DNA from: Ga0077555 sp050250755
Lineage (GTDB): Bacteria > Pseudomonadota > Alphaproteobacteria > Rhizobiales > Hyphomicrobiaceae
Assembly: GCA_050250755.1 (NCBI GenBank)
Contig: JBFWOB010000001.1
Coordinates: 1 to 64,000, forward strand
Direction of reading: 5' to 3'
Length of the DNA: 64,000 nucleotides
Shown: positions 34,416 through 42,334 of the stretch, piece after piece
How positions within the stretch are numbered: position 1 is the stretch's first letter
Layout of the letters: each line of letters starts with the position of its first letter
The notes under the pieces: model-generated
The model's database searches: none
What the model saw: only the letters and a program-made list of their open reading frames with translations
What the model was told of the DNA's origin: nothing
Translations under genes and position numbers: made by a program

Positions 34416-34715
34416 TTATTCGAGATACGGACAAGTCCGGGTCTCACCGTCGTATGTCACGTAAGTTCCGGTGCTCGAATCGAAAGATCGGAACGTATCG
34501 GCGCATCGTTGCATCCCGTCCCTCGATGCCATGACGACCTCGTCATCATCGTCATCGATCTCCGCAGTCGGTGCAGCGGGTTCCCTTATGATGGTGCGTT
34601 CCTGGATGACATAGCCATCTTCATCGACGTCTTGCGCCAGAGCGGCAAATCCCCCGATGGAAGTCAAACCGAGAGCCAGAAATCCCAGGGCGGCGTGTCG
34701 CATATGCTTGTTCAT
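34416..34715 (-). CDS. Secreted BA14K-like small protein
   Basis: A 99-residue exported protein with a signal peptide (AALGFLALGLTSIGGFAALA), an acidic linker (EIDDDDDEVV) and a C-terminal region CADTFRSFDSSTGTYVTYDG ending in RTCPYLE. This last motif resembles the BA14K-family repeat (RSYDPxTGTYxGYDGxxxxC) found in Brucella and other Rhizobiales envelope proteins. The two Cys residues probably form a disulfide. It is convergent with the azoreductase gene. Function is unknown; envelope-associated is likely. Confidence 0.75.
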   Translation of the reverse strand: MNKHMRHAALGFLALGLTSIGGFAALAQDVDEDGYVIQERTIIREPAAPTAEIDDDDDEVVMASRDGMQRCADTFRSFDSSTGTYVTYDGETRTCPYLE

Positions 34716-34871
34716 TGATCATCTCCATTCCAGAGGATCATCCAACGAGCTTCGCTCGCACAGGGCCAACGTTCGCGTTTGGCAACTGTTCCCTTGGGAA
34801 TGGGGCTGATATTTTGACCGTGCGTCAACTCGGACCGCTTTTGCGCACGCGCGACACGCCTAAGCAAAACA

Positions 34872-34902
34872 GGGCGCACCCTTAACGGGATGCGCCCCTT
34901 TT
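34872..34902 (-). terminator. Intrinsic terminator after the hydrolase gene
   Basis: On the minus strand a GGGCGCA/TGCGCCC 7-bp stem with a 12-base loop lies just after the stop of the hydrolase at 34904, followed by TGTTTTGC. On the plus strand CTTTTG follows the stem, so it may be bidirectional. Confidence 0.7.
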
Positions 34903-34903
34903 G

Positions 34904-35653
34904 TTACGCTGGCGTGTTGGCCTTCAGGAATGTTCGCAGATGGCGCACCGCCAACTGAACGCGGTCCTTCGGCTCTTTCCAAGGAAAGAAAGTCATCTGC
35001 GCGTTCGGCGCGAGCAATGCCGTTTCCTCTGCCACCGCATAAGGATGGGGCTCGGTGTCATCCGGCATGACAAGTACTGGCGTTGTGCACCCGCGTACGA
35101 AATCGCGCGTCACGCTGAAAACGAAGTCATTATTCTCGAGGTACATTTTCTTGAGGAAGGCCGAGCACATCTCCAACGTCACATCGGACCTTTTTTCGCA
35201 CAGTGCCGCCGCCCAGTTCTTCATGTTGTTTCGATAGAAAAGATCCGGCACTTCGGGGCGAAAGCCGCTCGGCGTTGCTGGCACGGCCGCGACCACTCGT
35301 TCGGGCGCCCTCTGCAGCATTTTCCAGATGAAGGGACCGCCGATGCAAAAGCCGAGCACCATGAACTTGTCGATCCCGAGATGATCCATCAGTCCAAGCT
35401 GATCATCGCCATAGGCATCCCATGGCCGGTCGACTTCCACCGGACCATATGATCTGCCGCCGATGGCGTTCCGCAGATCCATGGTGATGCATCGATATTG
35501 GTCACTAAGTTCGGTCATCGGATTGAAAGGCGTCCTTTCGGATAGATAACCGATGGTTGCATTCAACCCGCCGCCGGGAATGACCAGCAATGGAAAGCCG
35601 GATCCGGCCTCCTCGTAATGGATCTGAACAGAACCTCTTTGGTAGACGGGCAT
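34904..35653 (-). CDS. Alpha/beta hydrolase with Cys at the nucleophile position, second copy
   Basis: A 249-residue hydrolase close to the one at 27649-28512. It shares IHYEEAGSGFPLLVIPGGGL, DQYRCITMDLRNAIGG, YGDDQLGLMDHLGI and the elbow MVLGFCIGGPFIWKML, again with Cys in place of the Ser nucleophile. It has the PDDTEPHPYAVA segment in place of the usual Asp strand and lacks the normal C-terminal GH motif. Start 35653. It stands alone before an intrinsic terminator. Two copies in one window indicate duplication and divergence; the substrate is unknown. Confidence 0.85.
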   Translation of the reverse strand: MPVYQRGSVQIHYEEAGSGFPLLVIPGGGLNATIGYLSERTPFNPMTELSDQYRCITMDLRNAIGGRSYGPVEVDRPWDAYGDDQLGLMDHLGIDKFMVLGFCIGGPFIWKMLQRAPERVVAAVPATPSGFRPEVPDLFYRNNMKNWAAALCEKRSDVTLEMCSAFLKKMYLENNDFVFSVTRDFVRGCTTPVLVMPDDTEPHPYAVAEETALLAPNAQMTFFPWKEPKDRVQLAVRHLRTFLKANTPA

Positions 35654-35941
35654 AGCGGATATCCTTGGTCGCGACGTTGCTGAATGATGTCTGGTGCAGT
35701 CGAACTGGCGTGGTCAGTCTAATGCGGATCCGGGCTGCTGCCAGCGTGTGTCTACTCCTGGCTATGACGCCGATCATCCGGCGTGAGGCCAGTCCGAGAG
35801 TCGCTCTGCCCGAGCCCAGATTTGAAGACTGCCCCAGTTCGTCTTTGCTGTCGAAGGCAACAGAGGGTGGCAGGGGAGGTCATCCCTTCGCCACCATTTG
35901 AGTATTCAATTCGACAGTACGCTGTCGAGCGAGGGAGAAGC

Positions 35942-36502
35942 ATGAAATTTCGCAGATTAATCAGCACAGCGTTTGCTGCTGCGGTCGTTGGCATCGGGGC
36001 GAGCGCCGCGCAGGCGGCTCCGGGCTATGCGACGGCCAATGTCAACATACGAACCGGCCCGGACACCGAGTATCCAAGCGTCGGCGTCATCCCGGAGGGC
36101 ACACCCGTCGACGTCGGAGGCTGCCTTAGGGACGAATCCTGGTGCGATGTCGGCTGGGGCACTGAACGGGGCTGGGTCTTCAGCGAATATCTGGCCTTGA
36201 ACTATCGCGGCGAGATGACGCCGTTGCCGGATGTTGGATTGAGCGGCTTCCGGATTCCTGTCGTTACCTTCCGCGCCGGCGATTACTGGAAGCGGTATTA
36301 TAATGGCCGCCCATGGTACAAGGACCGAGATCGGTGGGTGGCCTTTAAGCCGCGTCCGCGCGCGGGTTGGCACGCACCACCGCCCGGAGCCCGCAAGCCT
36401 GGTTGGTGGCGATCCGGTTATCGTGCACCCGCAGGTATGGGCCCGCCCCCGGATCGCGGCTGGCGACGCCCCGATCGCCCTGATCGCCACGACCGCCGCT
36501 GA
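35942..36502 (+). CDS. Secreted SH3-domain protein with basic Pro-rich tail
   Basis: A 186-residue exported protein. A signal peptide (LISTAFAAAVVGIGASAAQA) is followed by a bacterial SH3 domain (ANVNIRTGPDTEYPSVGVIP ... WCDVGWGTERGWVFSEYL). Then comes a Trp/Tyr/Arg/Pro-rich tail ending in PDRPDRHDRR. SH3b domains bind peptidoglycan or act as targeting modules in the periplasm. The ATG at 35942 has GAGGGAG before it; the longer frame upstream is not conserved. It is followed by a strong terminator. Confidence 0.85.
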   Translation: MKFRRLISTAFAAAVVGIGASAAQAAPGYATANVNIRTGPDTEYPSVGVIPEGTPVDVGGCLRDESWCDVGWGTERGWVFSEYLALNYRGEMTPLPDVGLSGFRIPVVTFRAGDYWKRYYNGRPWYKDRDRWVAFKPRPRAGWHAPPPGARKPGWWRSGYRAPAGMGPPPDRGWRRPDRPDRHDRR

Positions 36503-36534
36503 GTTTTAATCTTCGCAACCGTTCTGCAACGACG

Positions 36535-36558
36535 AACCGCCCGCTAGCCGGGCGGTTT
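36535..36558 (+). terminator. Intrinsic terminator
   Basis: A 9-bp perfect stem AACCGCCCG/CGGGCGGTT with a CTAGC loop 32 bases after the stop of the SH3 gene, followed by TTTGCC. It ends that transcript. Confidence 0.75.
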
Positions 36559-36721
36559 GCCGTTGGCATCTCCGGCCTCGAGCCGGTCCCGACCTCCAAG
36601 GCAAACCGATGTGCCTGGAGCGCGAACTAAGATACTCATGAGAGGGCGCTCCCATCGCAATCGTGTTCGATCGGCCCTGCTTAGCCGACGAATGCAACAT
36701 CGCTGAGAGATAAAGAAAAAC

Positions 36722-37453
36722 ATGAAACTCGACGGACGGGTCGCCCTTGTCACCGGGGCCAGTCGCGGCATCGGCCGCGCGATAGCGCAAACGTATGTGC
36801 GCGAAGGCGCCCGCGTTGTCGTGACCGGCCGGGATACCGTCGCCCTGAACGAACTTGTGGACGAGTTCGGTGACGCAATCCATGCCGTGGCGGGGGACCT
36901 GGCTGCGCCGGAAACGCCCGATGCGCTGGTTGCTGCAACACTTGCACGCTTCGGCTCCCTCGACCTGTTGGTCAATAACGCGGGTGCTATCCATCCGGCC
37001 CGTGACCTGACCGACTTTGCACCGGAGGACTGGCGAGCCGTCATTGAGGTCAATCTCGTGGCTCCTGCCATGCTGGCTCGTGCTGCGATCCCATCGATGC
37101 GGGCGGCTGGGCGCGGCCACATTATCAACGTGTCCTCAATCGGTGGACGCAAAGGGGGACGCGGGCGGAGCGCATATCGCGCAAGCAAAGCGGCGCTGAT
37201 CAATCTGACCGAAAGTCTGGCCGCCGAATTGGCACAAGCCAACATCCAGGTGAACTGCATTTGTCCGGGCACTGTCGACACCGAAGGCTACCGTGACTTG
37301 ATGGCAAGTCGCGGCCGTCCTCCGGCCGCCCAGGCAATGCGACCAGAAGAAATTGCCGAGGTGGCGCTGTTTCTAGCGAGTGACTCCGCGAGCGCCATCA
37401 CCGGCACGGCGATCGACGCCTTCGGTGCCGCGAACCCGTTGCTTCAAGGGTGA
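36722..37453 (+). CDS. Short-chain dehydrogenase/reductase
   Basis: A 243-residue classical SDR. The dinucleotide-binding motif is TGASRGIGRAI, the structural NNAG is in DLLVNNAGAI, and the catalytic Ser, Tyr and Lys are in NVSSIGGRKGGRGRSAYRASKAA. The C-terminal CICPGTVDTEG segment is also typical. Substrate and NAD/NADP preference are not clear; Arg in RDTVALNEL after strand 2 suggests NADPH. It has no obvious operon partner and is convergent with a methyltransferase gene. Confidence 0.92.
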   Translation: MKLDGRVALVTGASRGIGRAIAQTYVREGARVVVTGRDTVALNELVDEFGDAIHAVAGDLAAPETPDALVAATLARFGSLDLLVNNAGAIHPARDLTDFAPEDWRAVIEVNLVAPAMLARAAIPSMRAAGRGHIINVSSIGGRKGGRGRSAYRASKAALINLTESLAAELAQANIQVNCICPGTVDTEGYRDLMASRGRPPAAQAMRPEEIAEVALFLASDSASAITGTAIDAFGAANPLLQG

Positions 37454-37496
37454 CCGGGCGGCAAGGGTAAAAATCTCGTCGCCTCGAAAGCGCTCG

Positions 37497-38411
37497 TTAT
37501 GGCTTCCGGCCCACGATCAATCTGAGCGAGCCGTCGAATTCAGCCTGAGTTCGCAAGGCACCGTATTTGGCGTCCCAAGCACCGCTGTCGAGATCACGCG
37601 CCAGCCGCTCGGTAAAGCGTGATTCGATACCCGGCGGAACGAAGCTCCAGGCCGAGTTGGCTAGGCGCGCGCCCTCGTCGAGCAGCCGTTCCGGACGCCC
37701 ATAATAAGCTTCGCTGAAGCCGTCCGTGCAGTTTAAAGGAATAGGTACGGAGATTACGTCCGCGCGGCCGCCAAGCGCCCCGATAACATTGCCGAGAGCC
37801 GGATAGCGACGCGCTTCGACGGCAATCATCTCTGGCGCGTAGTCGTTGAGCCAACAACGATCAAGCATCGCAGGATCGCACGTGAGGATGAGAATAGGCC
37901 CACGTGTCACGCGCCGGACCTCGGCGAGACCAGCGTTGAGATCGGGCCACTGATGCACGGTGAATGTCGCCATGCTGGCGTCGAAGCGCCCGTCCTCGAA
38001 CGGTAAGTGTTCTGCGACTGCATCAACGGCTTTCGGCAGATGCGCGGGCCGCTGTGCGCGCATCGACGCCGAAGGCTCCACGGCGGTGACATGCCGGTCG
38101 GTCGGCTCATAGGAGCCAGCTCCCGCGCCAACATTCAAGACCGTCTGCGCGTTTCCGAGTGCTCTGTTGATGGTGTCCGCGATCCGTACATCGGGTTGAC
38201 GATAATGGGTGTATTCCCTGCCAATGACGCCATAATTTGCGTCGCCCGCGCTGCCATCCTCGTGCCGATTGGACAAAATCGTCTCCACAAGTGCTGGTTT
38301 GGCAGAATGTGCCGGCGACGCCACATGATCTCGCGTATGCAGCCCTGCTGTCTCGCCGATCCGAGGTAGTGTATGCATCGGCTTCATGACAGTTTTGATG
38401 AGTTCTCTCAA
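37497..38411 (-). CDS. Class I SAM-dependent methyltransferase
   Basis: A 304-residue methyltransferase. Motif I is VLNVGAGAGSYEP, strand 2 ends in VTAVEPSASMRAQ and motif IV is FDASMATFTVHQW, the pattern of the methyltransferase 11 group. About 60 residues precede the conserved part (ANYGVIGREYTHYRQPD), so the true start may lie later, or the N-terminus may be an extension. The start at 38411 has GAGG about ten bases upstream. It is divergent from the amidotransferase gene. Substrate unknown. Confidence 0.85.
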   Translation of the reverse strand: MRELIKTVMKPMHTLPRIGETAGLHTRDHVASPAHSAKPALVETILSNRHEDGSAGDANYGVIGREYTHYRQPDVRIADTINRALGNAQTVLNVGAGAGSYEPTDRHVTAVEPSASMRAQRPAHLPKAVDAVAEHLPFEDGRFDASMATFTVHQWPDLNAGLAEVRRVTRGPILILTCDPAMLDRCWLNDYAPEMIAVEARRYPALGNVIGALGGRADVISVPIPLNCTDGFSEAYYGRPERLLDEGARLANSAWSFVPPGIESRFTERLARDLDSGAWDAKYGALRTQAEFDGSLRLIVGRKP

Positions 38412-38427
38412 TCGGACAGGCGCCTCG

Positions 38428-39135
38428 ATGTCACGCCGATCTGCCGTCGCAATCCGCCACGTCGCTTTTGAGGATTTGGGCTTGCTTGCGCCGATCCTGG
38501 AGCGAGAGGGCTGGGCGGTTTCTTACATCGACGCGCCGACGGACAATCTCGGCGATCATAATATCGAGCGTGCGGACCTTCTGATTGTGCTCGGCGGCCC
38601 GATCGGCGTTTACGAGACCGAATCCTATCCTTTCCTGAGCCGCGAGATCGCACTTCTGGAACGCCAGCTCGCAAAGGGAAGGCCAACGCTCGGTATTTGT
38701 CTCGGCAGCCAGCTCATGGCCACAGCCCTCGGAGGGCGGGTGTTTCCGGGCCTAAGGAAAGAGATCGGTTGGGGCCGTCTCGACCTTACCGACGACGGTC
38801 GCACATCATGCCTGAAACCGCTCGAAGACGTCGGATCTGCCGTACTTCATTGGCACGGTGACACGTTCGATCTGCCTGACGGCGCCACCCGGCTTGCATC
38901 GAATGTCCACTACGAAAACCAAGCGTTCGCTTATGGAGCGAACGCCCTGGCTCTGCAGTTTCACATCGAAGCCGATCCGTCCCGACTTGAAGGATGGTAT
39001 GTCGGCCACGCGGCGGAACTCGCTGCGGCGAAGATTGCAATTAGCGATCTGAGAGCTGCGACGGCGAGGGTTGAAGCGCAGGCGCACATACAAGCCGACC
39101 AAATATTCTCCACGTGGCTTGCTGGTCTGATGTGA
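38428..39135 (+). CDS. Class I glutamine amidotransferase (GuaA-N like)
   Basis: A 235-residue stand-alone glutaminase domain. The nucleophile elbow is GICLGSQLMA, with the oxyanion motif LGGPIGVY, and the His/Glu pair is in LQFHIEAD. This layout matches GMP synthase-like GATases acting as free proteins (YfeJ/YebA-like). It hydrolyses glutamine or a gamma-glutamyl compound. ATG 38428 with AGG upstream is preferred over the ATG at 38386, which would overlap the divergent methyltransferase. Partner unknown. Confidence 0.9.
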   Translation: MSRRSAVAIRHVAFEDLGLLAPILEREGWAVSYIDAPTDNLGDHNIERADLLIVLGGPIGVYETESYPFLSREIALLERQLAKGRPTLGICLGSQLMATALGGRVFPGLRKEIGWGRLDLTDDGRTSCLKPLEDVGSAVLHWHGDTFDLPDGATRLASNVHYENQAFAYGANALALQFHIEADPSRLEGWYVGHAAELAAAKIAISDLRAATARVEAQAHIQADQIFSTWLAGLM

Positions 39136-39198
39136 ACGCCTGAACTGGCGGCGGGCGGGCTCTGCCGCGCCGCGGGCTGTGTTCCAGCTTCCCTGATC

Positions 39199-40665
39199 TT
39201 ACTTACCGAGGTGGAGCCAGATCGCCTTCTGCTCGGTGTAATTGTCGAGCGCGGTCCGGCCGAGATCCCGGCCGACGCCCGAGTCTCCGCCGACACCGCC
39301 CCACGGTAGACGCGTATCGGTCGGGCCGAACGTATTGATCCAGACCGTGCCAGCGCGTAGCGCCTGGGCCACGCGGTGCGCCCGGGTGACGTCGCGCGTC
39401 CACAAACCAGCCGCTAGCGAGTAGCGGCTGTCGTTGGCGATGCGGATGGCGTCGGCGTCGTCCTTGAACGGGATCACCGTTGCGACGGGGCCGAAGATCT
39501 CCTCCTGCGCGACACTCATCGCGTTGTTCGCATCCGCAAGCACGGTCGGCTCGACGAAATAGCCGCGCTCCCCTTGCGCATGACCGCCGCTGGCGACGCG
39601 CGCACCGCTTTCCCGGCCCCGCGCGATATGACCGAGCACGCGCTGTTGCTGGATTGCGGAGATGAGCGGCCCCATGGAGGTCTCGGGATTGAATGGATCA
39701 CCGAGTTTCAGTCGGCGCGCGCGGGTTACGAGACGGTCGACCAGATCCGCCTGTCTGCTTTCATGCACGAGCACGCGGGAACCCGCCGAGCAGACTTGGC
39801 CGGCATTGAAGAAGATGCCCGAACCCGTCGCATGCGCCGCGGCGTCGAGATCGGCATCCTCGAAGATCACGTTTGGAGACTTGCCGCCGAGCTCAAGGGT
39901 CACGTGTTTGCACTGCTGTGCGGCCGTGGCCATGATGTGCTTGCCGACCTGTGGCGAGCCGGTGAACGAGATCTTGTCGACTCCCGGATGCTCGATGAGC
40001 GCCTGTCCGGCGATCGTACCAAATCCGGGAACGATATTCAGCACGCCGGGTGGCAGTCCCGCCGCCAGTGCCAACTCTCCGAGCCGCAGCGCCGACAGGG
40101 GCGTCAACTCGGCTGGCTTGAGAACGACCGTGCACCCGCAGGCGAGTGCCGGTGCGATCTTCCACACGGCATTCATCAGCGGAAAGTTCCACGGCACGAT
40201 CGCGGCTACGACTCCGATTGGCTGGCGCGTGACGTACGTCAACGCGTCTTTGCGCGTCGGCACCACCTCGCCGGTGATCTTGTCCGCCCATCCGCCGTAG
40301 TATTCGAGGCAGTCGATGGCGGCCGGCAGGTCCTGACGTCGCGTCGCGGCCAGCGGCTTGCCGGCATCGAGTGCTTCGAGCGTCACCAAGTTCTCGCGAT
40401 CCTGCTCGACCAGGTCGGCAAGCCGGCGCAGAAGGCGGCCGCGCTGCGCTCCGGTCATCAACGGCCAGGGTCCTTCTTCGAGCGCACGGCGCGCAGACTT
40501 GACTGCCGCATCGATGTCGGCAGCCCCGGCCTCGGCAACTCGGGTAATGACCTCTTCGGAGGCCGGATTCACCGTAGCAAAGGATTGCCCGTTTACCGCA
40601 TCGACCCACGCACCATGAATCAGCAGCCGGCGCTCGGGCAAGTTAATCGCTGCTTGATCAAGCAT
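39199..40665 (-). CDS. Aldehyde dehydrogenase (betaine/phenylacetaldehyde-like)
   Basis: A 488-residue aldehyde dehydrogenase with AAIVPWNFPLMNAVWKIAPA, the general-base Glu in ELGGKSPNV, the nucleophile in FNAGQVCSAGSR and EEIFGPVATVIPF. Its closest style is the betaine or phenylacetaldehyde group, judged by IHGAWVDAVNGQSFATVNPA. ATG 40665 replaces the longer frame from 40704. The gene follows a LysR gene on the same strand, its likely regulator. Substrate unproven. Confidence 0.94.
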   Translation of the reverse strand: MLDQAAINLPERRLLIHGAWVDAVNGQSFATVNPASEEVITRVAEAGAADIDAAVKSARRALEEGPWPLMTGAQRGRLLRRLADLVEQDRENLVTLEALDAGKPLAATRRQDLPAAIDCLEYYGGWADKITGEVVPTRKDALTYVTRQPIGVVAAIVPWNFPLMNAVWKIAPALACGCTVVLKPAELTPLSALRLGELALAAGLPPGVLNIVPGFGTIAGQALIEHPGVDKISFTGSPQVGKHIMATAAQQCKHVTLELGGKSPNVIFEDADLDAAAHATGSGIFFNAGQVCSAGSRVLVHESRQADLVDRLVTRARRLKLGDPFNPETSMGPLISAIQQQRVLGHIARGRESGARVASGGHAQGERGYFVEPTVLADANNAMSVAQEEIFGPVATVIPFKDDADAIRIANDSRYSLAAGLWTRDVTRAHRVAQALRAGTVWINTFGPTDTRLPWGGVGGDSGVGRDLGRTALDNYTEQKAIWLHLGK

Positions 40666-40761
40666 CGTGCGCGCTCCTGACTGTGAGAAAAACAGCGGGC
40701 ACAATGGGTTTGGTGGGAAGCTGGGGCAAATGAGTTCTGTCGTTACTGTGATAGAGAAAAT

Positions 40762-41679
40762 CTATCTGTCGCGGCGTCGCGCCTTGCCGCCGAAAGCTGG
40801 CAGATCCGCGAGGACCTCGATCAGCGCCTGCGCCAGAGGTGGCAGTGGCTTACGGGCTAGCGTGAGAATGCCCACCGCATGTTCTGTGAAGGGGTCGGTG
40901 AGCGTGAGAACACGAATGCCGCCCACGGGGCCGAGCAGCGCAGCATAGATGACGGGCACTATGCCGCACCACATTCCCTGGCGCACATGGCTGAAAATCC
41001 CGACCAAGGTGCTGCTCTCGGCCATGACCTCGGGAACCACGCCGGCCTTGCTGAACGACTCCTCGATGAGGCGGCGGTTCTGCATTTCCCGATTGAGCAG
41101 GACGAGCGGCAGCGAAGCCGCCTCCCGCCACGTAATCCGCGTCCGAGTCTGGCCGAGCAATTCCTCCGAGCCGATGACGACGTATCGTTCGGCATAGAGT
41201 GATCGCGCCAGAAACTGTCGCGTCTTGATGTGCGAAACGTACGTGATGCCGGCTTCCAGGGCGTGCTCGGCGACGCCGCGCTCGATCTCTCGCGTTGTTT
41301 TGCTGAGCAACGTGATGGTGACTTCGGGCTGCCGTGCGTGAAACGTAGCCGTGATCTGGCCGGCGAGCGGCTCGGCGGTCGGAATGATGCCGATACGCAG
41401 ATGGCCGGAAAGGCGGCCTTTCGGCGAGTTGATCGATTGCCTCAGGATTTCGGCGTCGGCGAGCATGCGGCGCGCCACGTCGAGCACGCGCAAACCCTCT
41501 TCCGTAAACCCTTCGAAGCGTTGGTTGGAGCGGCGCACGAGCGGCAGGCCCAACTCCGCCTCGAGCTGCCGGAGCGCCGACGATAGCGTCGACTGCGCAA
41601 TGTGCGATGCCCGCGCGGCCTTGTGAAAGTTGCGCTCATCTGCCAGCGCAGCGAGATATCCGAGATGGCGAAGATTCAA
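40762..41679 (-). CDS. LysR family transcriptional regulator
   Basis: A 305-residue LysR regulator. The N-terminal winged helix is NLRHLGYLAALADERNFHKA through SHIAQSTLSSALRQLEAE, followed by the effector domain. It starts with TTG at 41679, overlapping the TGA of the preceding GST-fragment gene by two bases. It is 96 bases upstream of the aldehyde dehydrogenase gene, in the same orientation, and probably regulates it. Effector unknown. Confidence 0.93.
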   Translation of the reverse strand: MNLRHLGYLAALADERNFHKAARASHIAQSTLSSALRQLEAELGLPLVRRSNQRFEGFTEEGLRVLDVARRMLADAEILRQSINSPKGRLSGHLRIGIIPTAEPLAGQITATFHARQPEVTITLLSKTTREIERGVAEHALEAGITYVSHIKTRQFLARSLYAERYVVIGSEELLGQTRTRITWREAASLPLVLLNREMQNRRLIEESFSKAGVVPEVMAESSTLVGIFSHVRQGMWCGIVPVIYAALLGPVGGIRVLTLTDPFTEHAVGILTLARKPLPPLAQALIEVLADLPAFGGKARRRDR

Positions 41680-41981
41680 CGTGCCGTGCCCCTGTCGATC
41701 GAGCGCGCTTCAACCCGCCGGCAAAGCGGTCGGATGGATCCCGTTGCATGGAGCGAGCCGGCGGCACGAGCTTCCGTTATCATCAAAAGGCCGTATCCGC
41801 CATTGCCGTCGGCAGCGGACGCTCCCGGCTCGCCGAGCGCGACCTCGACGTAGTCCTCGACACCATTCTCAGGCGCGTGCGACAGCAGCTTCCACTTGAA
41901 CGGCACCTCGTGCTCGTAGAGTGCGATCAGGACCTTCTGGCAATCCGACGACAGCGGATGACCATAAAGCGTCAGCGTCAT
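41676..41981 (-). pseudogene. Truncated glutathione S-transferase (N-terminal part)
   Basis: A 101-residue frame. It begins TLTLYGHPLSSDCQKVLIAL followed by YEHEVPFKWKLL, which is the thioredoxin-fold start of a GST. After about residue 33 the sequence no longer follows the family and no C-terminal helical domain exists. It is therefore a decayed or fused remnant that may still be translated, since its stop overlaps the LysR start. Loss of the GST after a frameshift or deletion is the simplest reading. Confidence 0.65.
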
Positions 41982-42334
41982 AACCGGCCCTGCAGATAAC
42001 GGCGGTGCATCTGCACTTACGGTAGCGGACAGCCTTTTTGCGGTGCGGCTCGATGGCTCAACCCGCCTCAGTGTCGGCAGGTACTGACCTCTCATTTTGT
42101 CTGTCGATCGTTTCTCGGGACGATACGACCCCGCACGACCCTGCTCTTTAACTACTCATTTTTCTAATACCCGGCGTGAACAAACCTGCTCCTGGACGCA
42201 CAGCCGCCGTTCAAGGTATCTTCCATACACTCGTAAGTAAGAAAGTGCGTGGGCGATCTGGTGGGCGATATTGCGTTGGACTGACGAGTTTTGCCTTTTC
42301 GGACAAAAAGAGATTGCGCAATTGGGAGGGAGTA
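41982..42334. other. Intergenic between GST remnant and synthase-like gene
   Basis: About 350 bases divergent between the two genes. A frame continues upstream of the synthase start to 42176, but has no conserved content. I saw no precursor-peptide-like gene here. Confidence 0.35.

Noticed and set aside
35722..35901. Plus-strand frame with a signal-like N-terminus
   Set aside because: No ribosome binding site, atypical composition after the hydrophobic part, and it overlaps the promoter of the SH3 gene.
42176..42334. Upstream extension of the asparagine-synthase-like gene or a peptide precursor
   Set aside because: The extension lacks conserved content and the strong Shine-Dalgarno precedes ATG 42335; no leader-like peptide was seen.
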